Positions 14,536 through 23,541 of a DNA stretch of 64,000 nt are shown in pieces (position 1 is the stretch's first letter; every line of letters starts with the position of its first letter). The notes under the pieces were generated by a model. That model ran no database searches, was not told the DNA's origin, and worked only from the letters and a program-made list of their open reading frames with translations. The stretch lies in contig OZ246012.1 of assembly GCA_965230615.1 (NCBI GenBank), forward strand, positions 2,914,001 to 2,978,000, given 5' to 3'. This DNA is from G965230615 sp965230615 (lineage in GTDB: Bacteria; Pseudomonadota; Gammaproteobacteria; HTCC5015). Position numbers and translations under genes: made by a program.

Positions 14536-15275
14536 TCAAGATCCTGATTGTTGATGATGAACAACCTGCCCGACAACGGCTGGCGCGCCTGATTGAGAAT
14601 ATCAACGGCTACCAAGTGGTCGCTGAAGCGGCTAATGGTCGTGAGGCGGTAGAGCAGTTTCATGCCTCAACACCTGATATTGTCCTGCTGGATATTCGTA
14701 TGCCGGTGATGGATGGTTTAGAAGCGGCACAACACATTATGACCAATGAAACGCCGCCCGCCATTATTTTTGTCACAGCCTATAGTGATCACGCACTCGA
14801 AGCCTTTAATACCCATGCGGTGGGTTATTTATTAAAACCGGTGCGGCAGGAAAAACTCGAACAAACCCTGCAAGCCAGCAAACGCTTAACCCGCGCACAA
14901 ACTGAATCGGTTGTGGGTGAAGCGCGCGAAACACAAGAGCCAGTCGCTCGCTCGCATATTTGTGCTCGACACCGTGGCAACCTGGCTTTAATTGCCATTA
15001 AAGATATTTATTATTTTCGGGCAGAAGATAAATATGTCGCACTGCATCACAGCGGTGGTGAAGTATTGATTGAAGATTCATTAATAAAACTGGAGGCAGA
15101 GTTTAAAGCCAGTTTTATTCGTGTACATCGAAATGCACTGGTAGCCAGTAACGTGATCAACGGTCTGGAAAAACTCAGTGATGGGGGGCATGTCATTACG
15201 CTTAAGACAGCAGACGATAAAATAGAAGTCAGTCGCCGTCATCTTGCGAATGTACGCCGTTTTTTAAAGCAGTAA
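14532..15275 (+). CDS. algR: AlgR-type LytTR response regulator
   Basis: The 247-residue protein has a receiver domain (residues 1-120; D8, D9, phospho-acceptor Asp54 in L-L-D-I-R-M-P, T78 region, Lys102) and a LytTR DNA-binding domain from about 145. The latter includes F-R-A-E-D-K-Y-V and F-I-R-V-H-R-N-A-L-V. It is translationally coupled with the kinase and lies 30 bp before hemC, the same order as in Pseudomonas. Confidence 0.92.
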   Translation: MIKILIVDDEQPARQRLARLIENINGYQVVAEAANGREAVEQFHASTPDIVLLDIRMPVMDGLEAAQHIMTNETPPAIIFVTAYSDHALEAFNTHAVGYLLKPVRQEKLEQTLQASKRLTRAQTESVVGEARETQEPVARSHICARHRGNLALIAIKDIYYFRAEDKYVALHHSGGEVLIEDSLIKLEAEFKASFIRVHRNALVASNVINGLEKLSDGGHVITLKTADDKIEVSRRHLANVRRFLKQ

Positions 15276-15305
15276 TTTTTACTTTTACGATTATAAAGAT
15301 TATTT

Positions 15306-16247
15306 ATGAAAACCAATACGCTACGCATTGCCACCCGGCAAAGCCCATTAGCCTTATGGCAAGCAGAAGAAGTGGCCAGCCGATTACAAGCACTACACCC
15401 AGACTTACAGATCGAACTGGTCAAAATGACGACCCGTGGCGATAAGATTCTCGATAGCCCGTTGAGCAAAGTCGGTGGTAAAGGTTTATTTGTAAAAGAG
15501 TTAGAGCAAGGTATGTTAGAAGGCAACGCCGATATCGCTGTGCACTCTATGAAAGATGTGCCGATGGCGTTTCCCGAAGGCCTGCACCTGCCTGTGATTA
15601 TGCAGCGTGAAGATCCTGCTGATGCCTTTGTCTCTAATGAATATGCCAGCCTTGATGCCTTGCCGGAGAATGCCAAAGTCGGCACATCCAGCTTACGCCG
15701 CCAGGCACAACTCAGTGCCAAATACCCAGGCTTTAACATTATCAGTCTACGCGGTAATGTCGGCACCCGTTTAGGTAAACTGGACAACGGCGACTACGAT
15801 GCCATTATTTTAGCTGCTGCCGGTTTAAAGCGTTTGGCGTTTGCCAAACGCATTCGAGAACGCATTGCTTATGAGAGCAGCTTACCGGCCATCGGGCAGG
15901 GCGCTATCGGTATTGAAACCCGCAGCAATGATGCACAGATCGGCGCCTTGATTGCACCATTAAACCACCCGGATACCGCCGTTTGCGTACACGCCGAGCG
16001 TGCGATGAACCTTCGTTTAAATGGTGGCTGTCAGGTACCCATCGCCGGTTTTGCCGAACTCGAAGCAGATAATACCCTTTGGTTACGCGGGCTGGTCGGT
16101 GACCCAGATGGCAGTCAGATTATTGCCGATGAAATACGCGGCCCACGCGATAGCGCCGAAGCCCTCGGCACGCAATTGGCAGACCGCTTACTCGAACGCG
16201 GCGCTGGCGATGTTTTGGCGCGCGTCGGTATTGCACCGCAGTCATAA
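15306..16247 (+). CDS. hemC: porphobilinogen deaminase (hydroxymethylbilane synthase)
   Basis: HemC polymerises four porphobilinogens to hydroxymethylbilane in heme synthesis. At 313 residues it is of normal length. The dipyrromethane cofactor is attached at Cys242 in N-G-G-C-Q-V-P, and the active-site D-I-A-V-H-S-M-K-D-V-P and the arginine-rich T-S-S-L-R-R-Q segments are intact. It heads the hemC-hemD-hemX-hemY cluster. Confidence 0.97.
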   Translation: MKTNTLRIATRQSPLALWQAEEVASRLQALHPDLQIELVKMTTRGDKILDSPLSKVGGKGLFVKELEQGMLEGNADIAVHSMKDVPMAFPEGLHLPVIMQREDPADAFVSNEYASLDALPENAKVGTSSLRRQAQLSAKYPGFNIISLRGNVGTRLGKLDNGDYDAIILAAAGLKRLAFAKRIRERIAYESSLPAIGQGAIGIETRSNDAQIGALIAPLNHPDTAVCVHAERAMNLRLNGGCQVPIAGFAELEADNTLWLRGLVGDPDGSQIIADEIRGPRDSAEALGTQLADRLLERGAGDVLARVGIAPQS

Positions 16248-16259
16248 CGACTGATCAAT

Positions 16260-17051
16260 ATGCCTGAATTTAATCTGCAGGGTTGTCATGTGCTGCTTAC
16301 CCGACCAGCACATCAGGCACAAACCTTAAGCGAACTTATTCAAGCGGCTAATGGTCAGGCGGTTGCGTTTCCAACGTTGCAAATTACACCACCGGCCGAT
16401 ACTGCCGCAATACAAGCGCAACTGGCTAAGCTGGCACAATATGATTTAGCGGTCTTTGTCAGTACTAATGCGGTTGAACATTGTATGGCTTTATTGGCCA
16501 AGCAAGCCTTACCTGACACACTAAAGATTGCCGCAATTGGTAAATCCACCGCTAAAGCATTGCGCGACTATGGTTACAACGTTGATTTACAGCCTGAGCA
16601 GGCTTACAGCAGTGAAAGCCTGCTGGCCATGCCCGCGCTACAACAGCTCGATGGCCAAAAGATTGTTATTGTACGCGGCAATGGTGGTCGGCCGATTCTG
16701 GCCGAAACCCTGGCAGCCCGCGGCGCCAATGTCGATTTTATCGAAGTCTATCAGCGACATTGCCCACCCGGCGATCCAGCCCTATTAAGCTCCGTATTAG
16801 CCACAGGGCAGCCATTGCTGCTGATCGCCACCAGTCGCGAAAGCCTGGATAATCTTATGCAAATGGCTGGCACGGCCTTGTTGCCAGTTTTACAGTCTCA
16901 AGCACTGATTGTTATCAGCCAACGCATCCAGGAATACGCTATAAAACAAGGCTTTAACGGCCTTATTCGGGTTGCCAGCGAAGCCAATGATGCTGCGATT
17001 ATGGCTGAACTGGCACAAGCTGCCAGCACGCTCTGCAATTCAAATACATGA
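16260..17051 (+). CDS. hemD: uroporphyrinogen-III synthase
   Basis: HemD closes and isomerises hydroxymethylbilane to uroporphyrinogen III. The 263-residue product has the two-domain HemD layout, with the opening L-L-T-R-P, V-F-V-S-T-N-A-V in the middle and the second-domain A-T-S-R-E-S-L-D-N-L. The family is weakly conserved and the call is supported by its place 12 bp after hemC. Confidence 0.93.
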   Translation: MPEFNLQGCHVLLTRPAHQAQTLSELIQAANGQAVAFPTLQITPPADTAAIQAQLAKLAQYDLAVFVSTNAVEHCMALLAKQALPDTLKIAAIGKSTAKALRDYGYNVDLQPEQAYSSESLLAMPALQQLDGQKIVIVRGNGGRPILAETLAARGANVDFIEVYQRHCPPGDPALLSSVLATGQPLLLIATSRESLDNLMQMAGTALLPVLQSQALIVISQRIQEYAIKQGFNGLIRVASEANDAAIMAELAQAASTLCNSNT

Positions 17052-17138
17052 AACAGTCGACTTAAGCAGGCATTATCGTAAAATAAGCTTGGTAAACGTC
17101 GAGAATGCATCTCGCCACTTAGTTTTGAGGGTATTATT

Positions 17139-18302
17139 TTGTCAACTGCAGCCAATGCCAGCAGCGAAAAGCTGACCAAAAACACCGCCGATAGCGACAA
17201 CAGCAACGCTAACAATCCCAGCAAGCCCGTCGAGTCCAGCAAACAAAGCAAAGCGAAAGCAACGCAGACCTCGAAAAAGCCAGCGGGTAAATCGACTGGC
17301 GGTTGGTGGGTATTGTTGAGCTTGGGTATTGCTCTGGCCGCCATTGGTGGCTGCGCTTTTCTTTGGTATGAATTACAAAACGCCCAACAGGCCAATCACA
17401 ATAATTTATTGGCCTTAAAAGAAGAGCTGCGCACTATCGATGACCACCCTTCGATCATCGAACTCAAGCAACGCATTCTCGAACAGGACAACACCTTAAG
17501 CCAGACATTGGCCGAACAACAAACCAATATTGATGCACTGCACTCGGCCTTTGAAACCACCCAACAGGTTAATAACCGTGATCAACGTGGCTGGATTATT
17601 GCTGAAGTTGAGTATCTGTTACGTCTGGCACAAACCCGTCTTAACCTGACACGCGATGTTAATGGTGCCACACAGGCGATGATTACTGCCGATAAACGTT
17701 TGCATGATCTGGCCGACCCGGATGTATTTAAAGTGCGCGAGAGGTTGGCAGAAGAAATTACCGCCTTAAAAATCCTTAACACACCGGATATCGATGGTAG
17801 CGCTTTGCGCTTATCGAGCATCGCCAACCGTTTAGGTTTATTACCTCAAGCCTTACACCCAGCGATTGATACGGTAGAGCCATTGCAACTGGATATCAAA
17901 GAGCCAGGTGAAGAACAACAGCTGCCGTTTTGGCAACACACTTGGCAAAATATGCTCAAGAAAATTGGCATTAGTCGTATTGATAGCCCGATAGGTGCCG
18001 CCGCTATTAAAACCGAGCTGTATTATATTGACCAGCTGATTCGCTTAGAAATAGAAGCCGCCCGTTATGCTTTGGTCAGACTGAATAAAGTTGAGTTTGA
18101 TCGCCGCATTGTGAATGCGCGCGTGCTTATTGAAGATCACTATGATCGTAATCATGAGCAGGTTATTCGTATTAAAGCGGATTTAACAGCGCTGCTTGAA
18201 GCCAATTTATTTCCGGAGTTACCCGATATATCGGCTTCATTAATAGCACTGAGAAATCTGCAGGTAGAATATAAACCTGCAGACAATGTTGAAATAGAGT
18301 AA
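17139..18302 (+). CDS. hemX: HemX-family membrane protein
   Basis: The 387-residue product has a low-complexity cytoplasmic N-terminus rich in S, K, A and N, one membrane helix (about residues 53-75) and a long coiled-coil periplasmic domain. Such proteins are often labelled uroporphyrinogen-III C-methyltransferase, but nothing here resembles a SAM-binding methyltransferase. The start is a TTG behind GAGG. It sits between hemD and hemY, as in most gammaproteobacteria. Its role in heme synthesis is unproven. Confidence 0.85.
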   Translation: MSTAANASSEKLTKNTADSDNSNANNPSKPVESSKQSKAKATQTSKKPAGKSTGGWWVLLSLGIALAAIGGCAFLWYELQNAQQANHNNLLALKEELRTIDDHPSIIELKQRILEQDNTLSQTLAEQQTNIDALHSAFETTQQVNNRDQRGWIIAEVEYLLRLAQTRLNLTRDVNGATQAMITADKRLHDLADPDVFKVRERLAEEITALKILNTPDIDGSALRLSSIANRLGLLPQALHPAIDTVEPLQLDIKEPGEEQQLPFWQHTWQNMLKKIGISRIDSPIGAAAIKTELYYIDQLIRLEIEAARYALVRLNKVEFDRRIVNARVLIEDHYDRNHEQVIRIKADLTALLEANLFPELPDISASLIALRNLQVEYKPADNVEIE

Positions 18303-18321
18303 CGAGGCGATCTGAATTAAT

Positions 18322-19659
18322 ATGAAGAAGTTATTGTTTGCCGGTATTCTGATTGCTATTTTTTTCGTAGCGCTGTTTATTGTGGCGGTATTAGATAGCG
18401 ACTATGGCTATGTTAAAGTATTATTTGATGGCTGGAGTTACGAAGAGTCGCTAAGTAGCACGCTAGGCTTGTTACTGCTGATTTTTACTATTCTCTTTAT
18501 TGTGTTTTACTTTAGCATACGCTTATTTCTACAACTCTATCGCCTGCCTAAATCTTTACGTCACAGACGCCAGCGCCGCAGTGCAGAGCGCTCACGTCGC
18601 AATATCATTACAGGATTGATTGAGCTATCAGAAGGCCACTGGGAAAAAGCCGAGACTATTTTGTTAAAGCATATCGACGGTAGTGATACGCCTTTATTAA
18701 ATTACTTGTTAGCTGCCCGAGCAGCGCAACAACAAGATGCTGATGAACGGCGTGATGAATACTTAAAGCAAGCCCATGAAATAACACCTGAGGCCGATGT
18801 TGCCATTGGCTTAACCCAGGCTGAGTTACAACTGGCCCATGGTCAAACCGAAAGAGCACTGGCAACCTTAACACGCTTGCGCGATATTGCGCCTAAGCAT
18901 GCTTATGTTCTGAAATTATTAAGCAAGCTTTATGTGCAATTAAACGAATGGGAAAAGCTGGCAGCCTTATTACCAGAAATACGCAAGCGTAAAATTGTCA
19001 CCGGCGATAAGTTGCTGGAACTTGAGCGCATGACCTATACCCATTTTATTCGCTTTATCGCCAAATCCAGTGCGATTTTTGACCTCGAAGAACAATGGAA
19101 AATTTTACCTAAGCGCTACCGGGAAGATGCTGAAATTTTCCGTGTCTATGTAAGTTGTCTACTGGATAATAAAAAGTATGTGGCTGCTGAACGCCAATTA
19201 CGCGGCTTTTTAAATAAACACTGGGATGAATCTTTAATTCAGCTCTATGCACATTTGCAGGTTAACGATATTAATAAGCTGTTAGATAATGCTGAGGCTT
19301 GGTTAAAAGATCACGGCCGCAGCCCGATGCTGTTATTAACACTGGCTCGATTATCACACCGCCTGCAACTCTGGGGCAAATCGCGCGTGTATTATGAAAG
19401 CAGCATTGCACTACATGCTTCGGTGGAAGCTTATGCTGAACTGGCCGAGTTGTTAGAGTCACTCGGAGAAACTGATTCCGCGCATGAAGCTTTCCGTAAG
19501 GGGCTGGCTTTATCAACCAGCCGCTCTCATACACGCCGTGCTTCTGATTATAATAAAGCTTATGGTTTATCATTTGCCAACAGTATCCCCTCAACACCAC
19601 CTGCAGCAAATCAGATTGATAATCCGGCTACTGATAAAAAATTTGCTGCCATAAAGTAG
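18322..19659 (+). CDS. hemY: HemY-family TPR membrane protein
   Basis: The 445-residue protein has two N-terminal membrane helices (about residues 3-24 and 47-72), the HemY_N domain, then TPR-like helical repeats to the C-terminus. It is the proteobacterial HemY, not the protoporphyrinogen oxidase of Bacillus with the same name. It lies 19 bp after hemX and closes the cluster; the next gene follows within 8 bp and may be co-transcribed. Confidence 0.88.
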   Translation: MKKLLFAGILIAIFFVALFIVAVLDSDYGYVKVLFDGWSYEESLSSTLGLLLLIFTILFIVFYFSIRLFLQLYRLPKSLRHRRQRRSAERSRRNIITGLIELSEGHWEKAETILLKHIDGSDTPLLNYLLAARAAQQQDADERRDEYLKQAHEITPEADVAIGLTQAELQLAHGQTERALATLTRLRDIAPKHAYVLKLLSKLYVQLNEWEKLAALLPEIRKRKIVTGDKLLELERMTYTHFIRFIAKSSAIFDLEEQWKILPKRYREDAEIFRVYVSCLLDNKKYVAAERQLRGFLNKHWDESLIQLYAHLQVNDINKLLDNAEAWLKDHGRSPMLLLTLARLSHRLQLWGKSRVYYESSIALHASVEAYAELAELLESLGETDSAHEAFRKGLALSTSRSHTRRASDYNKAYGLSFANSIPSTPPAANQIDNPATDKKFAAIK

Positions 19660-19667
19660 TCATTAAC

Positions 19668-20558
19668 ATGAGGACACAAATTTTTATCGTTGGTTGTGGC
19701 GATATTGGTCTACGGGTTGGCAAACATTTTATCGATGCGCATACGGTCTATGGATTAATCAGTAGCACCAAACGCGCAGATGCTTTGCGTGAAAATAATA
19801 TTACGCCATTGGTTTTTGATCTGGACAATGCTGATAGTGCAGCGTGCCTTCCTGCTGAGCTGCTTGACTATAGCTTGTTTTATTTCGCGCCACCGGGGCG
19901 TACTGGCGATGATGATCTGCGCCTGGCAACACTATTGTCCAAACTGGATATTAAACCAAAGCAAATTATTTATATTTCCACCAGTGGTGTTTATGGTGAT
20001 CAACAAGGCCGCTGGGTTGATGAAGCTACGCCTTGCCAGCCTTTAACTGATCGTGCCAAACGCCGTATTGCCGCCGAGCAACGTTGTATAGCCTATGCGA
20101 AGGCACAAGATATTCCTTTGAGCATCTTACGTGTGCCGGGCATTTATGGCCCAAACCGTTTACCCCTTAAGCGCTTACAAGAAGGTGAGCCACTGATTGC
20201 CAGAGAGCAGGCACCGGTAACCAATTTTATCCACGCCGATGATCTCGCGACAGTTTGTGTAACAGCTCATCATTACAACAAAGATTTTTATAATACTGCC
20301 ACCATTGAGATATTTAATGTCAGTGATGGCTCGCCCGTGAATGTCACTGATCATTACCTGCAAGTTGCGGCCTGTGCAGAACTGGACGTGCCGCCGATGG
20401 TATCACTGCAAACAGCACAGCAGATATTCAGCCCAATGCGGCTGAGCTTTATTAATGAATCACGTCGCCTGGATATTCGTAAAATGGAAACTATCTTAAA
20501 GCCCGCAATACGCTACCGAGAACGAGAAGCGGGTATTATGGCCTGCTTGCAAGGTTAA
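19668..20558 (+). CDS. NAD(P)-dependent epimerase/dehydratase-like protein (YeeZ type)
   Basis: The 296-residue Rossmann-fold protein carries G-C-G-D-I-G at residues 9-14 (dinucleotide binding), S-T-S-G-V-Y-G-D and R-V-P-G-I-Y-G-P-N-R, features of extended short-chain dehydrogenases. A Y-x-x-x-K catalytic pair is not evident, as in other YeeZ-like members, so enzymatic activity is uncertain. It is in the same direction as hemY and probably transcribed with it. Confidence 0.83.
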   Translation: MRTQIFIVGCGDIGLRVGKHFIDAHTVYGLISSTKRADALRENNITPLVFDLDNADSAACLPAELLDYSLFYFAPPGRTGDDDLRLATLLSKLDIKPKQIIYISTSGVYGDQQGRWVDEATPCQPLTDRAKRRIAAEQRCIAYAKAQDIPLSILRVPGIYGPNRLPLKRLQEGEPLIAREQAPVTNFIHADDLATVCVTAHHYNKDFYNTATIEIFNVSDGSPVNVTDHYLQVAACAELDVPPMVSLQTAQQIFSPMRLSFINESRRLDIRKMETILKPAIRYREREAGIMACLQG

Positions 20559-20598
20559 TCAGCAATACTGTATAGCGTCAAAGCCTTGCTATCTTATA

Positions 20599-21234
20599 CT
20601 AGTGACTTCTTTTGGATTTTATCCATTTAATCAGTGGCTGCCACTCTTCACGATCCACAGCAGTCGCGCCCGGCGCAAATTCAAAAATGCTTAAGCCACG
20701 TTCAACCGCCCGGATATAGTTTTGGCTTTCGCGTAATGCCGTAATATAAGGCACACCCCGATAGCCTGATAAAAACTCATCGAGTTGTAAAAAAATATTG
20801 GTGTTGCCACGAGCCCGATTGGCAACCAAACCAATCTTGGCTTCTTTACGTGTGATAGGGCCTGTGTCCTTAAGCTCTTTTATAAAGTTAACCGCTGCGC
20901 GCATATCAATGGGCGAGGGCAGGACAGGCACAATAAATGTTTGTGCTTTTTTAGCAAACTGCGTTAATTCTTTACCATGAATTGCCGCTGGTGCATCGAT
21001 AATGACAACACTGGTATCACGTGTTGGCTTTAAGCCATCTTTATACGCGGCCACACCTTTTATGATAGGACGGCTTTTCGCACGTGCATTTAACCATCCT
21101 AGCGCTGACTCTTGCGGATCAAAATCGGCTAATAAAACCTTCTCGCCACTATTCGCAAAGTAGCCCGCTAAATTGGTAGAAATAGTACTCTTGCCAGAAC
21201 CGCCTTTAGCGTTGATAACCATGATCGTTCGCAT
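20599..21234 (-). CDS. orphan ParA/MinD-family ATPase
   Basis: The 211-residue protein has the deviant Walker A motif K-G-G-S-G-K-S-T (residues 10-17), A-D-F-D-P-Q-E-S and D-A-P-A-A motifs of ParA-type ATPases. It lacks the N-terminal DNA-binding extension of plasmid ParA proteins, and no ParB partner is next to it. The chromosomal ParA/ParB pair is a separate locus at 55181-56885. Relatives position cellular cargo such as chemoreceptor or metabolic clusters; the cargo here is unknown. Confidence 0.85.
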   Translation of the reverse strand: MRTIMVINAKGGSGKSTISTNLAGYFANSGEKVLLADFDPQESALGWLNARAKSRPIIKGVAAYKDGLKPTRDTSVVIIDAPAAIHGKELTQFAKKAQTFIVPVLPSPIDMRAAVNFIKELKDTGPITRKEAKIGLVANRARGNTNIFLQLDEFLSGYRGVPYITALRESQNYIRAVERGLSIFEFAPGATAVDREEWQPLIKWIKSKRSH

Positions 21235-21295
21235 TGCACTCTCCCACTATGACCATTGCAGCTTGTGTTAGGCTATCAAAGCTTCTGCATCAAGG

Positions 21296-22765
21296 CTACT
21301 GATTAATCCCCAATTTATCCCAAATTTCATCAACCCGCGCTTTAACATCGGCGCGCATTGTGATGGGTTTACCCCACTCCCTTTGCGTTTCACCTTGCCA
21401 CTTGTTAGTGGCATCCAGTCCCATTTTAGAACCCAAGCCCGCCACAGGCGAGGCAAAATCGAGATAATCAATCGGGGTATTATCAATCATGGTGGTATCG
21501 CGTTGTGGGTCCATGCGCGTAGTAATGGCCCAAATCACGTCTTGCCAATCACGCACATCAATGTCGTCATCCACCACAATCACAAATTTGGTATACATAA
21601 ATTGCCGGAGAAAAGACCAAACCCCCAACATGACCCGTTTAGCATGCCCAGGATATTGCTTGCGCATGCTCACCACGGCCAGGCGATATGAGCAACCCTC
21701 TGGCGGCAAGTAAAAGTCGGTAATTTCCGGAAACTGTTTCTGCAATATAGGTACAAACACTTCGTTGAGTGCTAATCCCAGCATGGCTGGCTCATCCGGC
21801 GGACGGCCAGTATAGGTGCTGTGATAAATAGGGGCTTGGCGGTGACTAATCCGTTCGACGGTGAATACCGGAAACTGCTCAACTTCATTGTAATAACCAG
21901 TATGATCACCAAAAGGGCCCTCTGGAGCCATATCATCAGGGTGAATGACGCCTTCAAGCACATATTCAGCGGAGGCCGGGACTTGTAAATCACTTTGCGT
22001 GCAGCTTAACAGCTCGGTTTTAGCCCCCCGCAGCAGGCCAGCAAAAGCATATTCCGATAGGGTATCGGGTACTGGCGTCACCGCGGCTAACAAGGTGGCC
22101 GGATCAGCACCGAGCACAACGGCCACCGGGAAAGGTTCACCCGGGTGTGCTGCCTGCCATTCTTGAAAATCCAATGCACCACCACGGTGTGAGAGCCAGC
22201 GCATAATCAAGCGGTTGCGACCAATCTGCTGCTGCCGATAAATACCTAAGTTTTGCCGGGGCTTATGCGGACCACGCGTTACGGTCAGCCCCCAGGTTAA
22301 CAGTGGGCCAGCATCTTCAGGCCAGCAGGTTTGTATTGGAATCGCATTGAGATCAACCGCATCTCCTTCTAACACGACCTCCTGAAAGGGCGCTTTGCTG
22401 ACTTTTTTAGGCGCCATATCCAGCACTTTTTTAAAGACTGGTAACGATTGCCAGGCATCTTTGATGCCTTTGGGTGGCTCAGGCTGACGCAAATAGGCTA
22501 ACAACTTACCCACTTCGCGTAATGTTTCGATGGACTCTTCACCCATGCCTAATGCCACACGTCTTGGGGTACCAAATAAGTTAGCCAACACCGGCACCTG
22601 ACTGCCTTTGACATTTTCAAACAGCAGGGCAGGGCCACCTGCGCGTAGCACACGATCGCAAATCTCCGTGATCTCTAAGTTTCGATCCACTTCGATACTG
22701 ATGCGTTTTAGCTCACCGAGATTTTCTAACTGCTCAATAAAGTCACGCAGGTCTTTATATTTCAT
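21296..22765 (-). CDS. ubiD: 3-octaprenyl-4-hydroxybenzoate carboxy-lyase
   Basis: UbiD decarboxylates the polyprenyl-hydroxybenzoate intermediate of ubiquinone synthesis using prenylated FMN supplied by UbiX. The 489-residue product has normal length and the family's M-K-Y-K-D-L-R-D-F-I start, the N-L-G-I-Y-R segment, the E-G-P-F-G-D-H-T-G-Y motif and the D-D-D-I-D-V-R-D segment. ubiX is not in the window. It is followed by the orphan ParA in the same direction. Confidence 0.97.
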   Translation of the reverse strand: MKYKDLRDFIEQLENLGELKRISIEVDRNLEITEICDRVLRAGGPALLFENVKGSQVPVLANLFGTPRRVALGMGEESIETLREVGKLLAYLRQPEPPKGIKDAWQSLPVFKKVLDMAPKKVSKAPFQEVVLEGDAVDLNAIPIQTCWPEDAGPLLTWGLTVTRGPHKPRQNLGIYRQQQIGRNRLIMRWLSHRGGALDFQEWQAAHPGEPFPVAVVLGADPATLLAAVTPVPDTLSEYAFAGLLRGAKTELLSCTQSDLQVPASAEYVLEGVIHPDDMAPEGPFGDHTGYYNEVEQFPVFTVERISHRQAPIYHSTYTGRPPDEPAMLGLALNEVFVPILQKQFPEITDFYLPPEGCSYRLAVVSMRKQYPGHAKRVMLGVWSFLRQFMYTKFVIVVDDDIDVRDWQDVIWAITTRMDPQRDTTMIDNTPIDYLDFASPVAGLGSKMGLDATNKWQGETQREWGKPITMRADVKARVDEIWDKLGINQ

Positions 22766-22798
22766 AGCAAGGCATAAACTGATTAGAACAAAACCGGA

Positions 22799-23272
22799 TT
22801 ATACGTGATCCCAGTTTTTATAGGGGGTTTTTAGCAAATTCGAATTGTAGTAACGCTTATCGTGCGTCACTTCTGTTGCTACCCAGTCTGGTAATTCGAC
22901 CACCTCATCTGCAGCCTGCAATTCGACTTCGGCCAGCTGTAAGCCTTGATTATCACCGGCAAAGATATCAATTTCCCAAAGGTGCTGGGCATGCTTGAGC
23001 GTATAACGGGTTTTTTCAATGATAGGCCCATGACAGAGTTTCTCGATCATCTCATTCGCATCCTGTAGCGGAATGGCATATTCAAACTCCGGACGACTTG
23101 CGCCTTGGTTTTCGCCTTTAATTGTTAAGTAGGCTTGTTCACCCATTAGCCTGATGCGCACCACGGTATTATCAATGGTCTCGATATAAGCCTGTTTAAT
23201 TAACACCCCTGCAGCTAATGCGGGTAGCTTATTCGTATCGAGTAAAAACTTTCTTTCTATTTCAATGGCCAT
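22799..23272 (-). CDS. CYTH-domain triphosphatase
   Basis: The 157-residue protein is a single CYTH domain with the diagnostic E-I-E-R-K motif (residues 3-7), R-I-R at about 56 and the later charged strands that form the tunnel. Small bacterial CYTH proteins hydrolyse inorganic triphosphate or act as adenylate cyclases; triphosphatase is the commoner activity. It precedes ubiD by 33 bp and may share its transcript. Confidence 0.88.
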   Translation of the reverse strand: MAIEIERKFLLDTNKLPALAAGVLIKQAYIETIDNTVVRIRLMGEQAYLTIKGENQGASRPEFEYAIPLQDANEMIEKLCHGPIIEKTRYTLKHAQHLWEIDIFAGDNQGLQLAEVELQAADEVVELPDWVATEVTHDKRYYNSNLLKTPYKNWDHV

Positions 23273-23474
23273 TGTTTTTCATCTTAATCAGGATAAATAA
23301 CGTTTTATAAATATGTCATCACTTCTATTGTATACTCCCGCGCGGCAGCAAGTGAAACGCAAAAGCCATGCGAAAAACCTGTGGCAACCCTAGTGTTACC
23401 ACTTATATCATTGCGTATTGTAGAGCTGTCCTCTTTATTAATAAGTTGTGGCTAAACCCGTTAAACCCAAATTG

Positions 23475-23519
23475 TTGACAGGCTTAAAACAAGCCTTGCT
23501 GTCAATAGAACGTTGACAG
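23475..23519 (+). promoter_or_regulatory. hairpin and repeated TTGACAG upstream of the glycosyltransferase
   Basis: TTGACAGGCTT pairs with AAGC and CTGTCAA across a short loop and a four-base bulge (23475-23505), and a further TTGACAG follows at 23513-23519, just before the GGGAG ribosome site. It may be an operator or an attenuator-like structure; the TTGACA could also be a -35 element. No -10 partner is clear. Confidence 0.35.
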
Positions 23520-23541
23520 TGACTGCAGGGAGTATGCATAG

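Noticed and set aside
17139..18302. HemX as a uroporphyrinogen-III C-methyltransferase
   Set aside because: The label is common, but the sequence is a single-helix coiled-coil protein with no SAM-binding motif.
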